From NCBI GenBank assembly GCA_020048915.1, contig JAIFLU010000273.1, positions 1 to 32,701 on the forward strand: a stretch of DNA of 32,701 bases, written 5' to 3'. The position numbers and the translations under genes are program-made. The DNA comes from Bacteroidota bacterium (GTDB lineage: Bacteria; Bacteroidota; Bacteroidia; Bacteroidales; JAAUTT01). Shown piece by piece: positions 16,154-25,200 of this stretch. Within the stretch, counting starts at the first letter, position 1. The number at the start of each line of letters is the position of its first letter. The notes under the pieces are model-generated. The model worked only from the letters and a program-made list of their open reading frames with translations. It was not told the origin of the DNA and did not search any database.

Positions 16154-17038
16154 TTAAAAATTTAACGATTTATCCGAATAAAATTCCACTAACCCAACTT
16201 CGGGTTTATCTTTCCACCCAACTAAATATTTAGTATAATCGCTCATTTCCAGTTTCGAAATATTCTTGGCATACGGATCGAGCATTATTTCGTTTGGGAA
16301 TAACTGCTCCAGTTGTTTAATTTTTTTTTCGTTTCTACGGAAAGGAGATTTATACATATCGGCAGCTCCATAAAGGTGCAAAAAATTATGGGCAATTTCA
16401 GAAGGGTATTTATAACTTACTACAGCAAATTCAACATCTTCCGTATCAAAAGTATTAACCTGTATTGAGATGTCTGTTTTAAAGTAATTATTCACCATAA
16501 ATAACAGAGCTACGCTTTCAACTTGATAGGCGTCGCGCAGATAAGCTATCAAACGCTCTTTATTGCGGGGATTTTTAATATCGGGTATTCCGTCCTTTTC
16601 AGGAATATTTAATGTTGTTCCGGCTCTTTTAGCTATCCCGTCAGCCCATGAATTTAAAGTGTTTAATCCGGTTCTGACATTGGGTTCAGTTACCGTTTTA
16701 TATACCGAACCTTGCGGTAAACTTTTATTCACGGTAGAATATTCGGGACCTATATAGTAGTCGGATTTAATATGCAGCGGTATATTATTCAGCTTAGCCT
16801 GTTCCTGAAGCCATCTGATTGCAATATTAACGGAATCGATGGTGGATTGAATATCAAATTCAGTCCAGGGAGCAGTGGTTTTATTATCAACAAATATAAA
16901 ATAAAGTAAAGCTTCGTGTTTTAAGTCCTTACAAACATTTTTATACATGGCGTTCCGGTAATCAATCCGCTTTAAGGAAAAAGATGTGGAAAAAAGGATA
17001 ACTAAACTGAGAAACATCAACCGTTTTAATTTTGCCAT
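16154..17038 (-). CDS. secreted zincin-like protein with altered catalytic motif
   Basis: The 294-residue product has an N-terminal signal peptide (MAKLKRLMFLSLVILFSTSFS). Near residue 217 the sequence AHNFLHLYGAADMY follows the metzincin-like pattern HExxHxxGxxD, but with Asn218 in place of the catalytic Glu; the codon is AAT, two changes from a Glu codon. The zinc ligands His217, His221 and Asp227 remain. Downstream, NEIMLDPYAKNISKLEMSDYTKYLVGW resembles a Met-turn region. It may therefore bind zinc without normal peptidase activity, or use another mechanism. It is the first gene of a two-gene set with the CHAP-like gene. The family is not one I can name with confidence. Confidence 0.65.
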   Translation of the reverse strand: MAKLKRLMFLSLVILFSTSFSLKRIDYRNAMYKNVCKDLKHEALLYFIFVDNKTTAPWTEFDIQSTIDSVNIAIRWLQEQAKLNNIPLHIKSDYYIGPEYSTVNKSLPQGSVYKTVTEPNVRTGLNTLNSWADGIAKRAGTTLNIPEKDGIPDIKNPRNKERLIAYLRDAYQVESVALLFMVNNYFKTDISIQVNTFDTEDVEFAVVSYKYPSEIAHNFLHLYGAADMYKSPFRRNEKKIKQLEQLFPNEIMLDPYAKNISKLEMSDYTKYLVGWKDKPEVGLVEFYSDKSLNF

Positions 17039-17101
17039 CTACCCTGTTGTTTGTGGTTTATACAAATTTAACAAAGAAATGATAGATTGTATCTATTTCA
17101 A

Positions 17102-17761
17102 CTATTTTGATTGCTCTTTGCCGATTAAGGAAGACTGATAATATTTACAAAGTTTCGTAATGCCACAACTGATACATTTTGGTTTTCGGGCTATGCAAAC
17201 ATACCTTCCGTGAAGAATAAGCCAATGGTGTGCAAGAGGAATCAAATCTTCCGGAATGTACTTTACCAATTGTTTTTCAGTTTCAAGGGGCGTTTTTGAA
17301 TTTTTTGTTAAACCAATTCGGGCAGCCACACGAAATACATGGGTGTCGACCGCTAAGGCTGGTTTATTGAAAACTACAGAGGCAATTACATTCGCTGTTT
17401 TTCGACCAACACCGGGTAATTTTTGCAACAGGTCCACATCGTCGGGGACAATTCCCTTAAATTCTGATACCAGGGTTTGTGCCATTCCCAGTAAGTTTTT
17501 GGCTTTATTATTAGGGTACGAACAACTTTTAATGAGTTCGTAAATTTCTTCCAGAGTGCCTTTTTCGAGCTCTTCTGCTGTTGCAAACTTCTTGAAAAAA
17601 ACTGGTGTAATCATGTTTACCCGTTTATCAGTGCACTGGGCAGATAGGATTACAGCTACCAGTAATTCGTATGGGGAGCCGTAATGCAACTCTGTTTCGG
17701 CAACTGGCATTGCCACTTTAAAATATTCGATAATTTCTTCAAATAATTGTTTCTGTTGCAT
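17102..17761 (-). CDS. nth: endonuclease III (DNA glycosylase/AP lyase)
   Basis: Nth removes oxidised pyrimidines and nicks abasic sites in base excision repair. The 219-residue product has the helix-hairpin-helix LPGVGRKTANVI (115-126) with catalytic Lys121, the catalytic Asp139 in AVDTHVFRVA, and the [4Fe-4S] cluster cysteines Cys189, Cys196, Cys199 and Cys205 in the C-x6-C-x2-C-x5-C spacing. All functional residues are present. It starts one base after the stop of yjbQ, so the two are in one operon. Confidence 0.97.
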   Translation of the reverse strand: MQQKQLFEEIIEYFKVAMPVAETELHYGSPYELLVAVILSAQCTDKRVNMITPVFFKKFATAEELEKGTLEEIYELIKSCSYPNNKAKNLLGMAQTLVSEFKGIVPDDVDLLQKLPGVGRKTANVIASVVFNKPALAVDTHVFRVAARIGLTKNSKTPLETEKQLVKYIPEDLIPLAHHWLILHGRYVCIARKPKCISCGITKLCKYYQSSLIGKEQSK

Positions 17762-17762
17762 T

Positions 17763-18176
17763 TTATTCCCCGATAATTGTAATTACTATATTTCGTGATC
17801 CTCCATGATTCCGCAATTCGCAGAGATATATTCCTTGCCAGGTTCCCAAATTCAATCGGTGATTTGTTATTGGAATAGTTAATGACTGGCCGATAATAGA
17901 CGATTTGATATGGGCAGGCATGTCGTCTGCCCCTTCCAGCGTATGCGTGTAATACGATTGATTTTCTGGGATTAATCGGTTAAATAGGGCTTCAAAATCT
18001 ACACGCACCGATGGGTCGGCATTTTCGTTCAACGCTAAAGCTGCCGAAGTATGCTTGAGTAAAATATGTAATAATCCTGTTTTGGGTAAAGCCGAAAAAT
18101 GCTGCTCCAAGGTTCGGCTTATTAAATGGAAACCCCTTTTATAGGCTGGTAATGAAAGTTCAATTTGGCGTATCAT
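17763..18176 (-). CDS. yjbQ: YjbQ/UPF0047 family protein
   Basis: The 137-residue product matches the YjbQ (UPF0047) family, annotated in places as a secondary thiamine-phosphate synthase from complementation of a thiamine defect. Family hallmarks visible are LLKHTSAALALNENADPSV (residues 39-57), LEGADDMPAHIKSSIIG (80-96), and LNLGTWQGIYLCELRNHGG (108-126). The conserved His and Glu residues needed for the proposed metal site are present. It is the first gene before nth, separated by a single base. Its real physiological role remains uncertain. Confidence 0.92.
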   Translation of the reverse strand: MIRQIELSLPAYKRGFHLISRTLEQHFSALPKTGLLHILLKHTSAALALNENADPSVRVDFEALFNRLIPENQSYYTHTLEGADDMPAHIKSSIIGQSLTIPITNHRLNLGTWQGIYLCELRNHGGSRNIVITIIGE

Positions 18177-18306
18177 ATTTTTTCAAATAAATCCTTCAGG
18201 TACTGTTTTTCAAAATCGTGTGAAAAATTGTTAAGTTGAAAATTCTCCTAATAGATACCGGTAAAAGAAAATCCTACAGTAATAACAAAAATATATTTAA
18301 TTTCGT

Positions 18307-18339
18307 TTTGATTACAAGTTGTTATTTTAATTATTTTTA
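18307..18339 (+). promoter_or_regulatory. possible promoter of the CarboxypepD_reg/TonB receptor pair
   Basis: TTTG at 18307-18310, a 21-nt spacer, then TATTTTTA at 18332-18339 (one mismatch from TAnnTTTG), ending 15 bp before the ATG at 18355. Confidence 0.4.
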
Positions 18340-18354
18340 CCACAATTGGGTTTC

Positions 18355-18981
18355 ATGAGAAGGTTTATAGTTTTATGTATTTCGCTTTTTGTTTTTCTGG
18401 CTGCAAACCTTGCTCAGGAAAACGAACCATATATGCAATTAAGCGGTATGGTTAAGAACGATTTAAACGACCCAATTCCTTTTGTTCACATTATTGTAAA
18501 AAAATCTGAGCGAAGTACTGTTAGCGATTATAGCGGACTTTATACCATTATTGTTGAACCTCAGGATACAGTCATCTTTTCATCCATTGGGTATAAACGC
18601 ACCAGAGTTGCAGTTCCAAATATTAACAAATCGAAACATTTTTTTAAAGATATTTGGATGGAAGTAGATACCATTATGCTGAAACAGGTAGTAATATTTC
18701 CATGGAAAACCTATGCTGAATTCAAAACTGCCGTTATAAATACCGAACTTCCGGTTCAAAAGGAAATGGAAGCTGCACAGTTAAACATTGCTCTTATTCA
18801 AACCCAGATTTTATTGAATAATTCGCCAACCCCCAATGGAAATTTTAGACAGATAATGATGCAGCAATTTGAAAGAAACAGAACATACAGCCAAATTCCA
18901 TATAATGGATTACTCGATCCTTTAGCCTGGGCAAAATTTATAAAGGCCATAAAAAATGGCGATTTTAAACGAAAAAAATAG
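18355..18981 (+). CDS. secreted CarboxypepD_reg-like domain protein
   Basis: From the ATG at 18355 the product has 208 residues; an in-frame TTG at 18346 is less likely. A signal peptide (MRRFIVLCISLFVFLAANLAQ) is followed by a carboxypeptidase-regulatory beta-sandwich: LSGMVKNDLNDPIPFVHIIVKKSERSTVSDYSGLYTIIVEPQDTVIFSSIGYKR is the typical pattern also found at the N-terminus of SusC-like receptors. The C-terminal 90 residues are helical and polar. The stop overlaps the GTG start of the TonB receptor by one base, so the two are co-translated and presumably work together at the outer membrane. Similar small genes precede receptors in many Bacteroidota; their role is unclear. Confidence 0.85.
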   Translation: MRRFIVLCISLFVFLAANLAQENEPYMQLSGMVKNDLNDPIPFVHIIVKKSERSTVSDYSGLYTIIVEPQDTVIFSSIGYKRTRVAVPNINKSKHFFKDIWMEVDTIMLKQVVIFPWKTYAEFKTAVINTELPVQKEMEAAQLNIALIQTQILLNNSPTPNGNFRQIMMQQFERNRTYSQIPYNGLLDPLAWAKFIKAIKNGDFKRKK

Positions 18982-21428
18982 TGTTTAAATCCTGGTTATT
19001 CATTAGGACTATTGTAATTTCAGTTTTATTGAGCAGCGCTTTATCTCAGCTTAATGCTCAAAACCAAGCTGTTATTTATGGATCAATTACCGATACAACC
19101 GGAAATGCCTTACCCTATGTAAACATTTCTATTCCTGCGTTAAATAAAGGAATTGTAAGTAACCACCTAGGGAAATATCAATTAGAAATTCCATCAGGAC
19201 AAGTTGTTGAGGTTCAGTATTCACTAGTAGGATTTCTTCCTAAAACCTTTAAATTTTCTCTTTCTGCGGCTCAGCGTAAAGAAGTAAACATTCGGATGCA
19301 AGTAAATGTAAAAGCATTGGATGAGGTTTCGGTAACCCACAAAAGGGAGCGGATTTCAGAAATGACGCGTCTTTCCATCCGCGAATTTGAGATGTTGCCA
19401 AATCCATCCGGTTCAGTAGAATCGTTTATTAAAACCCTGCCAGGAGTCTCGTCCTCGAACGAATTAAGTTCGCAGTATTCAGTGCGGGGCGGGAACTTTG
19501 ACGAAAATCTTATTTATGTTAATGATATTGAGATTATTCGGCCTTTTCTAATTCGGAGCGGTCAGCAGGAAGGATTAAGCTTTATTAATTCGGATCTTGT
19601 TGGGGGAATTAAATTTTCGGCAGGAGGGTTTGAAGCAAAATACGGTGATAAAATGTCATCGGTGCTGGATGTTACTTATCGGATGCCCCAGAAATTTGGC
19701 AGCAATGTGTCATTTAGTCTTTTAGGGGGGGCAGTTTCTGTGGAAGGGACTTCTGAAAATAATAGATTTAGTTTTATTTCTGGGGTACGGTACAAAACTT
19801 CGAAGCTTCTATTGGGATCGCTGGATAGCAAGGGAGAATATGTGCCTAATTTTACCGATTGGCAAATGATGTTGCATTATAAACCGAATAACAGGTTGAT
19901 ATTTAGCATACTGTCAAATTTTTCGCGCAATGCCTATAGTTTTATCCCTCAAACACGTGAAACAAATTTTGGCACCTTTGCCCAGGTTTATAATTTAAAG
20001 GTTTATTACGATGGTCGTGAGGACGACCAATACAATTCCTCCATGGTAGCAGGAACAGTTCAATATCAGGTGAAGCCAAATCTTACCATGAAAATAATTG
20101 GTAGTTTTTATTCTACCTATGAACAGGAAAGATATGATATTTTGGGAGAATACCTGATTAATGAACTCGATGCCTATCCGGGGTCTGACACTTATGGCGA
20201 TAGTATTCTAAATCTGGGAGTAGGAGGGATGCTGAATCATGCGCGAAACTATCTGATGGCCAATATTGCTTCGGTAAGTTACATTGGAACATTAAAGACA
20301 GATGTTCACGCTTTAAATTGGTCGTTAAAATATCAACAGGAGCATTTTCGTGATTATATGCGCGAATGGGATCTTATAGATTCGGCAGGTTATTCTTCGC
20401 CTTACTCCGAGCAGCAGATTCAGTTAAACAACTATGTTTATTCTGAAAACGATATGCAATCGCATCGAATTACTGGTCATTTTCAGGATGCATTATCATG
20501 GGAAGGGTTGAATGCCTCCTATATGCTCAATGCCGGATTGCGCTTTCATTACTGGTCGTTTTCGGACGAAAAACTTTTAAGTCCCCGGGTCAGGTTTTCG
20601 GTAAAACCGAATTGGGAGCGTGATGTTGCCTTTTTTGCTGCTGCCGGTGTATATTATCAGCCTCCATTTTTTAAGGAGATGCGAAATTTTAAAGGAGAAC
20701 TTAATCCTTCTATAAAATCCCAACAGTCGTTTCATCTGCTTACCGGAGCGGATTATAATTTAACACTTTGGGACAGGCCTTTTAAATATACCTGCGAATT
20801 ATATTATAAATACCTCAAAAACCTGATTCCTTATAAAATTGACAATGTAAGAGTTCGGTATACCGCCACTAATAATGCCAAAGGCTATGCTACCGGGATT
20901 GACATGAAATTATACGGGGAGTTTGTAGAAGGATTGGAATCTTGGGCCAGCCTCTCACTCTTAAGCACGAAAGAAGACCTTAAAGACGATTACTATTTTG
21001 ATTCCAAAGGAAACAGGGTTGTGCCCGGCTATTATCACCGGCCTACCGACCAGTTATTTCATATAAATGTAGTTTTTCAGGATTATTTACCCAATAATCC
21101 AAGCTTTAAGGCCAGCTTAAATTTGGTTTACGGAAGCAGTTTTTATATCGCCCCTCCACGTTCAGCCAGGTTTGATCTTGCCTACCCTCTGGGTTCATAT
21201 CGCCGTGTCGATTTAGGATTGTCCAAAACTTTTAAAACGCCCTGGTTACCTCAGTTAAAAAGTTTCTGGATCGGAGTGGAAGTATTTAATCTTTTCGATA
21301 TACGAAATAAAGCCTCCCTCATGTGGGTGCAAACTGTTTCGAATCAGGAAGGAGTTCCTAATTTGTTTGGGGTTCCCAACTATCTTACCTCACGAAGGTT
21401 AAATGCAAAGGTAAGTTTGAGGTTCTGA
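18981..21428 (+). CDS. TonB-dependent outer-membrane receptor
   Basis: This is an outer-membrane active transporter powered by TonB. The 815-residue product starts at a GTG overlapping the preceding stop by one base; this start is needed to include the signal peptide (FKSWLFIRTIVISVLLSSALSQLNAQ). Domains in order: a CarboxypepD_reg sandwich (about 30-115, ITDTTGNALPYVNISI), the plug (about 125-235, PGSVESFIKTLPGVSSSNELSSQYSVRGGNFDENLIYVNDIEI), then the beta barrel to a C-terminal Phe (NAKVSLRF). No SusD gene follows, so it is not a classical glycan-uptake pair. The substrate cannot be read from sequence. Confidence 0.93.
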   Translation: MFKSWLFIRTIVISVLLSSALSQLNAQNQAVIYGSITDTTGNALPYVNISIPALNKGIVSNHLGKYQLEIPSGQVVEVQYSLVGFLPKTFKFSLSAAQRKEVNIRMQVNVKALDEVSVTHKRERISEMTRLSIREFEMLPNPSGSVESFIKTLPGVSSSNELSSQYSVRGGNFDENLIYVNDIEIIRPFLIRSGQQEGLSFINSDLVGGIKFSAGGFEAKYGDKMSSVLDVTYRMPQKFGSNVSFSLLGGAVSVEGTSENNRFSFISGVRYKTSKLLLGSLDSKGEYVPNFTDWQMMLHYKPNNRLIFSILSNFSRNAYSFIPQTRETNFGTFAQVYNLKVYYDGREDDQYNSSMVAGTVQYQVKPNLTMKIIGSFYSTYEQERYDILGEYLINELDAYPGSDTYGDSILNLGVGGMLNHARNYLMANIASVSYIGTLKTDVHALNWSLKYQQEHFRDYMREWDLIDSAGYSSPYSEQQIQLNNYVYSENDMQSHRITGHFQDALSWEGLNASYMLNAGLRFHYWSFSDEKLLSPRVRFSVKPNWERDVAFFAAAGVYYQPPFFKEMRNFKGELNPSIKSQQSFHLLTGADYNLTLWDRPFKYTCELYYKYLKNLIPYKIDNVRVRYTATNNAKGYATGIDMKLYGEFVEGLESWASLSLLSTKEDLKDDYYFDSKGNRVVPGYYHRPTDQLFHINVVFQDYLPNNPSFKASLNLVYGSSFYIAPPRSARFDLAYPLGSYRRVDLGLSKTFKTPWLPQLKSFWIGVEVFNLFDIRNKASLMWVQTVSNQEGVPNLFGVPNYLTSRRLNAKVSLRF

Positions 21429-21539
21429 GTCTCTTCCTATTCAAACGTTGATAAGGTACTCAAATTGCGTTGAAAAGAACATTCGTTTTCCTTAGGTGTT
21501 TCAGTTACATCATTAGCAGATTACAAGGGAGAAAAATCT

Positions 21540-22073
21540 ATGGAAGACAGAAAAGTCATTGTATTTATTGCCATGAGCCTGGATGGTTATATTGCCAAAC
21601 TTAATGGGGATATCAGCTTTTTATCGTTAGTAGAACAGCCCGGTCAGGATTATGGCTATTCCGATTTTTATGAAACCATCGATACGGTGATAATGGGTCG
21701 GAAGACATATGATAAAGTAATCTCATTTGGCATCCCTTTTCCGCATGCAGATAAGAAAACATATGTAATAACGCGTTCCTTTGGTGAAACACTCGAAAAT
21801 ATTGTATTCTATAATGGGGATATTAATGCTCTTATTGCAAAACTAAAAATTGAAAATGGTAAAAATATATTTGTGGATGGAGGTGCTGAAATTGTTAATT
21901 TATTATTGCAAGAAAACCAGATAGATGAGCTTATTATTTCAATAATACCTATTTTATTAGGGGATGGGATTTCGTTATTCAAAGAAGCTCGGTCTGAAAT
22001 GAAATTGAAAATGCGAAATACAAATCACTTCGATTCCGGTTTGGTCCAAATACATTATACTTGCGATATTTAG
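21540..22073 (+). CDS. dihydrofolate reductase family (RibD C-terminal-like) protein
   Basis: The 177-residue product belongs to the DHFR/RibD_C superfamily, NADPH-binding reductases. Motifs are IAMSLDGYIA (residues 10-19), IDTVIMGRKTYDKV (47-60), KTYVITRSF (72-80), KNIFVDGGAEIVNLLL (108-123) and DELIISIIPILLGDGISLF (129-147). It has the short YyaP/YwjB-like length and no deaminase domain, so it is neither RibD nor, most likely, classical FolA. A purine-rich stretch (AAGGGAG) lies just upstream of the ATG. A palindromic element follows 35 bp after its stop. Confidence 0.9.
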   Translation: MEDRKVIVFIAMSLDGYIAKLNGDISFLSLVEQPGQDYGYSDFYETIDTVIMGRKTYDKVISFGIPFPHADKKTYVITRSFGETLENIVFYNGDINALIAKLKIENGKNIFVDGGAEIVNLLLQENQIDELIISIIPILLGDGISLFKEARSEMKLKMRNTNHFDSGLVQIHYTCDI

Positions 22074-22108
22074 ATTTTCTGATCAGAATAATTCTCAACT
22101 TAAAAAAT

Positions 22109-22235
22109 GAAGAAGCTGTGTAAAAAGTCAGTTAATTGTCGCATTTCGACGCCGCTCAATGTGACAATTAATTGATTTTTAAAGGACAGGCAGAGCAAAG
22201 TCAAAGCTTAATTCCATTTTTTACACAGCCTCTTC
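22109..22235. repeat. 127-bp MITE-like palindromic element
   Basis: The ends are an 18-bp inverted repeat with one mismatch: GAAGAAGCTGTGTAAAAA at 22109-22126 pairs with 22218-22235, whose reverse complement reads GAAGAGGCTGTGTAAAAA. Inside, a 12-bp stem (22129-22140 with 22163-22174, one mismatch) encloses a 22-nt loop. There is no coding capacity. Ends of the form GAGGCTGTGTAAAAA resemble those of several insertion-sequence families, so this is a candidate miniature inverted-repeat transposable element or IS relic. It lies between convergent genes and could also act as a terminator for both. No clear target duplication was found beyond a possible 3-bp TGA. Confidence 0.6.
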
Positions 22236-22241
22236 TGAAAA

Positions 22242-25200
22242 CTATAATTCTTTAATACGGATATTCCGGAATTTCACCAGTGAACCATGGCCTAAGAATC
22301 CAATATGCCCTTTATCTCGTAATAATCCCGGATGGTCTTTTCCGTCCAATGTTCCATTTTTACTAGCTTCCTTAATATCACCATCTACAATGGTTGTTCC
22401 ATTCAGCACTATTTTTATCCGACTTCCTTTGATAGTCACCTCTTCGGAATTCCATTCACCTATTGGTTTCAGATAATCGCGCTTAGCAGGGATAACACCG
22501 TATACCGAGCCATGATATTGGTAAGGCTTTAAATCAGCGTAAACTGCCGCGGTATTGTCGAGAATTTGCAGTTCCATTCCTACATAAGCAGCATCTCCTT
22601 CAAGTGGTGCACGAATTCCTAAGCCATTATTGGCTCCCGGTGTTAGCTGAAACTCAAATCGAAATGTAAAATCGCTATATTCTTTTTCGGTAAATAAATT
22701 TCCACCACCTTCTCCATTGGAAGACTGTATAACAATATTTCCATCTTCGGCTTTATAATCGGTTTTATTTCCAATCCAGCCATCAAGGTTTTTACCATTA
22801 AAAAGTAAATTGAAACCTTCTTTCTTTTCTTCGGGGGACAAAACAGTTTCCTGACTTTTAATTTCCCGGATATAAATATCCTTAAAAGCAAGGTCGGTTC
22901 CATGGGCTTGAAGTTCAATGGTTCCAGTCGGGAATATAGGTTGTTTCCTGTCCCAGTAATTTTCAAGAACAACATTGTCTACCACCAGTTCTCCGTTGAG
23001 AAAAACTGTTACTTTTTCGCCAACCATTTTTATATGGAAGGTGTTCCAGTCTTCAATCGGATTATCCGCAACTTTCAAGGGTTTACTTGGATTCACCTGA
23101 TTATTGTATAAACCCCCGGAACCAACCTGTGCACCAACTTCTACCCGGGTGGTGTCCCAAATCTGAACTTGCGGAGATCCCCGTAAATAGATGCCGCTAT
23201 CTCCTTTTTTGCTTATCTTCCAGTTTACAATCATTTCAAAATCACCATAGTCTTTTTCAGAAAGTAAATTCGCTCCATCGCCATTAAAAAATATCATACC
23301 ATCTTTAACCCGCCAATTTTCCTTCAATTTTTCGTTTGCTATGAGCTGAAGCTTTGCAATCTCTTTAGATGTTAGGGCCGCTAATTTAATTGGGTCTGTT
23401 ATAAATCCTTTCCAACCGGAGAGATCAATACCATTAAACATCGAAACAAACCCCTGATCAGTTGGCATAGTCTCAATATACCGGTTAACGTTTTCCTTTA
23501 TATAATCGCTTTCGGGGCCACGAATAAGGGTTAACGCTTTTTTAAGTATAGTTTTTGGAATATCACCATACAAACCTGTTTTATAATCGGTATCCGGTAA
23601 AGCAATTTGAACTGCAGCGTTAGCTGCATCGCTCTGTAAGGCGGGGTCATCTAAATATTTGCTAACATATACAAGGGTTAGGAAAGTTTTTAGATTATCC
23701 AAGGACCTGATGACTTGAAGTTTTTCCTGATCGTTTTGTGCCAGAGGCATTATTTTTTGAAACTTTAAAAGCTTTTGATCAGCGGGCATATTAGAGCGCC
23801 GAATTTGATTTACATACCCTGAAAATGCTTCATTCCGGTAATCTTGGTTGTCCGATTTGCAAATTTCAAAAAGAGCAGAGGCTGCTGTGTGGTCATTCCA
23901 ATTAACCAATGCTTTAAAGCAGGTCTGTATTGTTTCTCCAGCAGAGGATTCGTATAATTCTGTAACAGCTTTTAGCGCTTTTTTCCCACCAATAGCTGGA
24001 AGAACAGGGATGATTTTTTCTTTACTGTTTGTTTGCTTGAGTGCAGAAAGAATTGGTAAAGTGGCAATATCCTTATCGGTTTCGTCATTTGCAGCTTTAA
24101 CAATAGCATTTTGAATTTTCTGTATATGAATTGGGTCATTAGTTTGTAAAAGGAATGGAAGCAATGTTCCCAAATCGGTATAAGTCGAAATGCTTTGTAG
24201 CGCATTGATGGCAGCATTTTTTATCTGAGTGTCTTCATTGGAGGTGTATGCAAAAATTGTTTTAAAATAGCGGGAGCCCGATTTTGAGGCAATCAAATTA
24301 ATGAGTGATGGTTTTCCAGCATTTGGGGCGCTTTCTAAAAATTTTGCCACTATATCCAGTTTGCTTTCATTCAACAATGTTTTCAAAGCTTTTTCAGTTT
24401 CTTCTGAATCGTTCCCTTTGCTAACATGGTTTAACAAATCAGTCAAAGCTTCTTGATCATTCAGTTTTACAAGGGCCCAGATTGCTGAATTACGAACTTG
24501 TGCAGAATTGTCAGCTAATTGGTTACGCACAAAAGGAGTTGCTGATTTATCAGCTCTTTCTCCCAGAAAATAAATAATATCTGCCTTAATATCTGCCGGA
24601 GCATTTTTAGCTTTTTTTGTCCACTTTTGGGTATAAACTGCATCGCCATGTCCTGTTAAAGTATGCAGAATTGCTGTTCTGTACTCTGCATTTTCTGAAT
24701 TTATTTCTTTCAGGGCCATTTTCATTGCTTCCGGCTTGAAGTATTTGGCATAAACTGCAAATGCCGCTACTCTGTTAGGTAGGAGTTTGCTTTCTGTATT
24801 GGCTTTGAAAATTGCCTCACATGCCTGTTCGCAAAGAACGGTTTCTTTGTTTTCTCCTAGTCGGTTAGCATATTTGAGAAATGAAGCAGTTGCCTCGGTA
24901 GGTTCATATTTATAAAGGGCTTTTTGCATTGCATTATTCAGGACAAGATACGATTCGGGTGCTCCTATATTTGCCAGCGCTGCCAAAACGGTCCTTTGAA
25001 GTGAATGATCCTGATTACCTTCCAGTTTCATTAATATGGGCAAGGCAGCCTTCGATTTGAATTCCCCTAATGATTTGATAATCGTGATCTGATTCTCACC
25101 TGAAGATGAGGAAGCCACATCTAATAAAGCTTTTTCGGCAGAAGACGATTTAATGTTAATAAATAGTTGGGTGACCGGTTCACATAAGCGGGAGTCGGAC

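Noticed and set aside
22643-22975. 110-codon minus-strand frame inside the DUF1080 gene
   Set aside because: It is the same DNA read out of frame with a gene whose domains are clear, and it shows no domain of its own.
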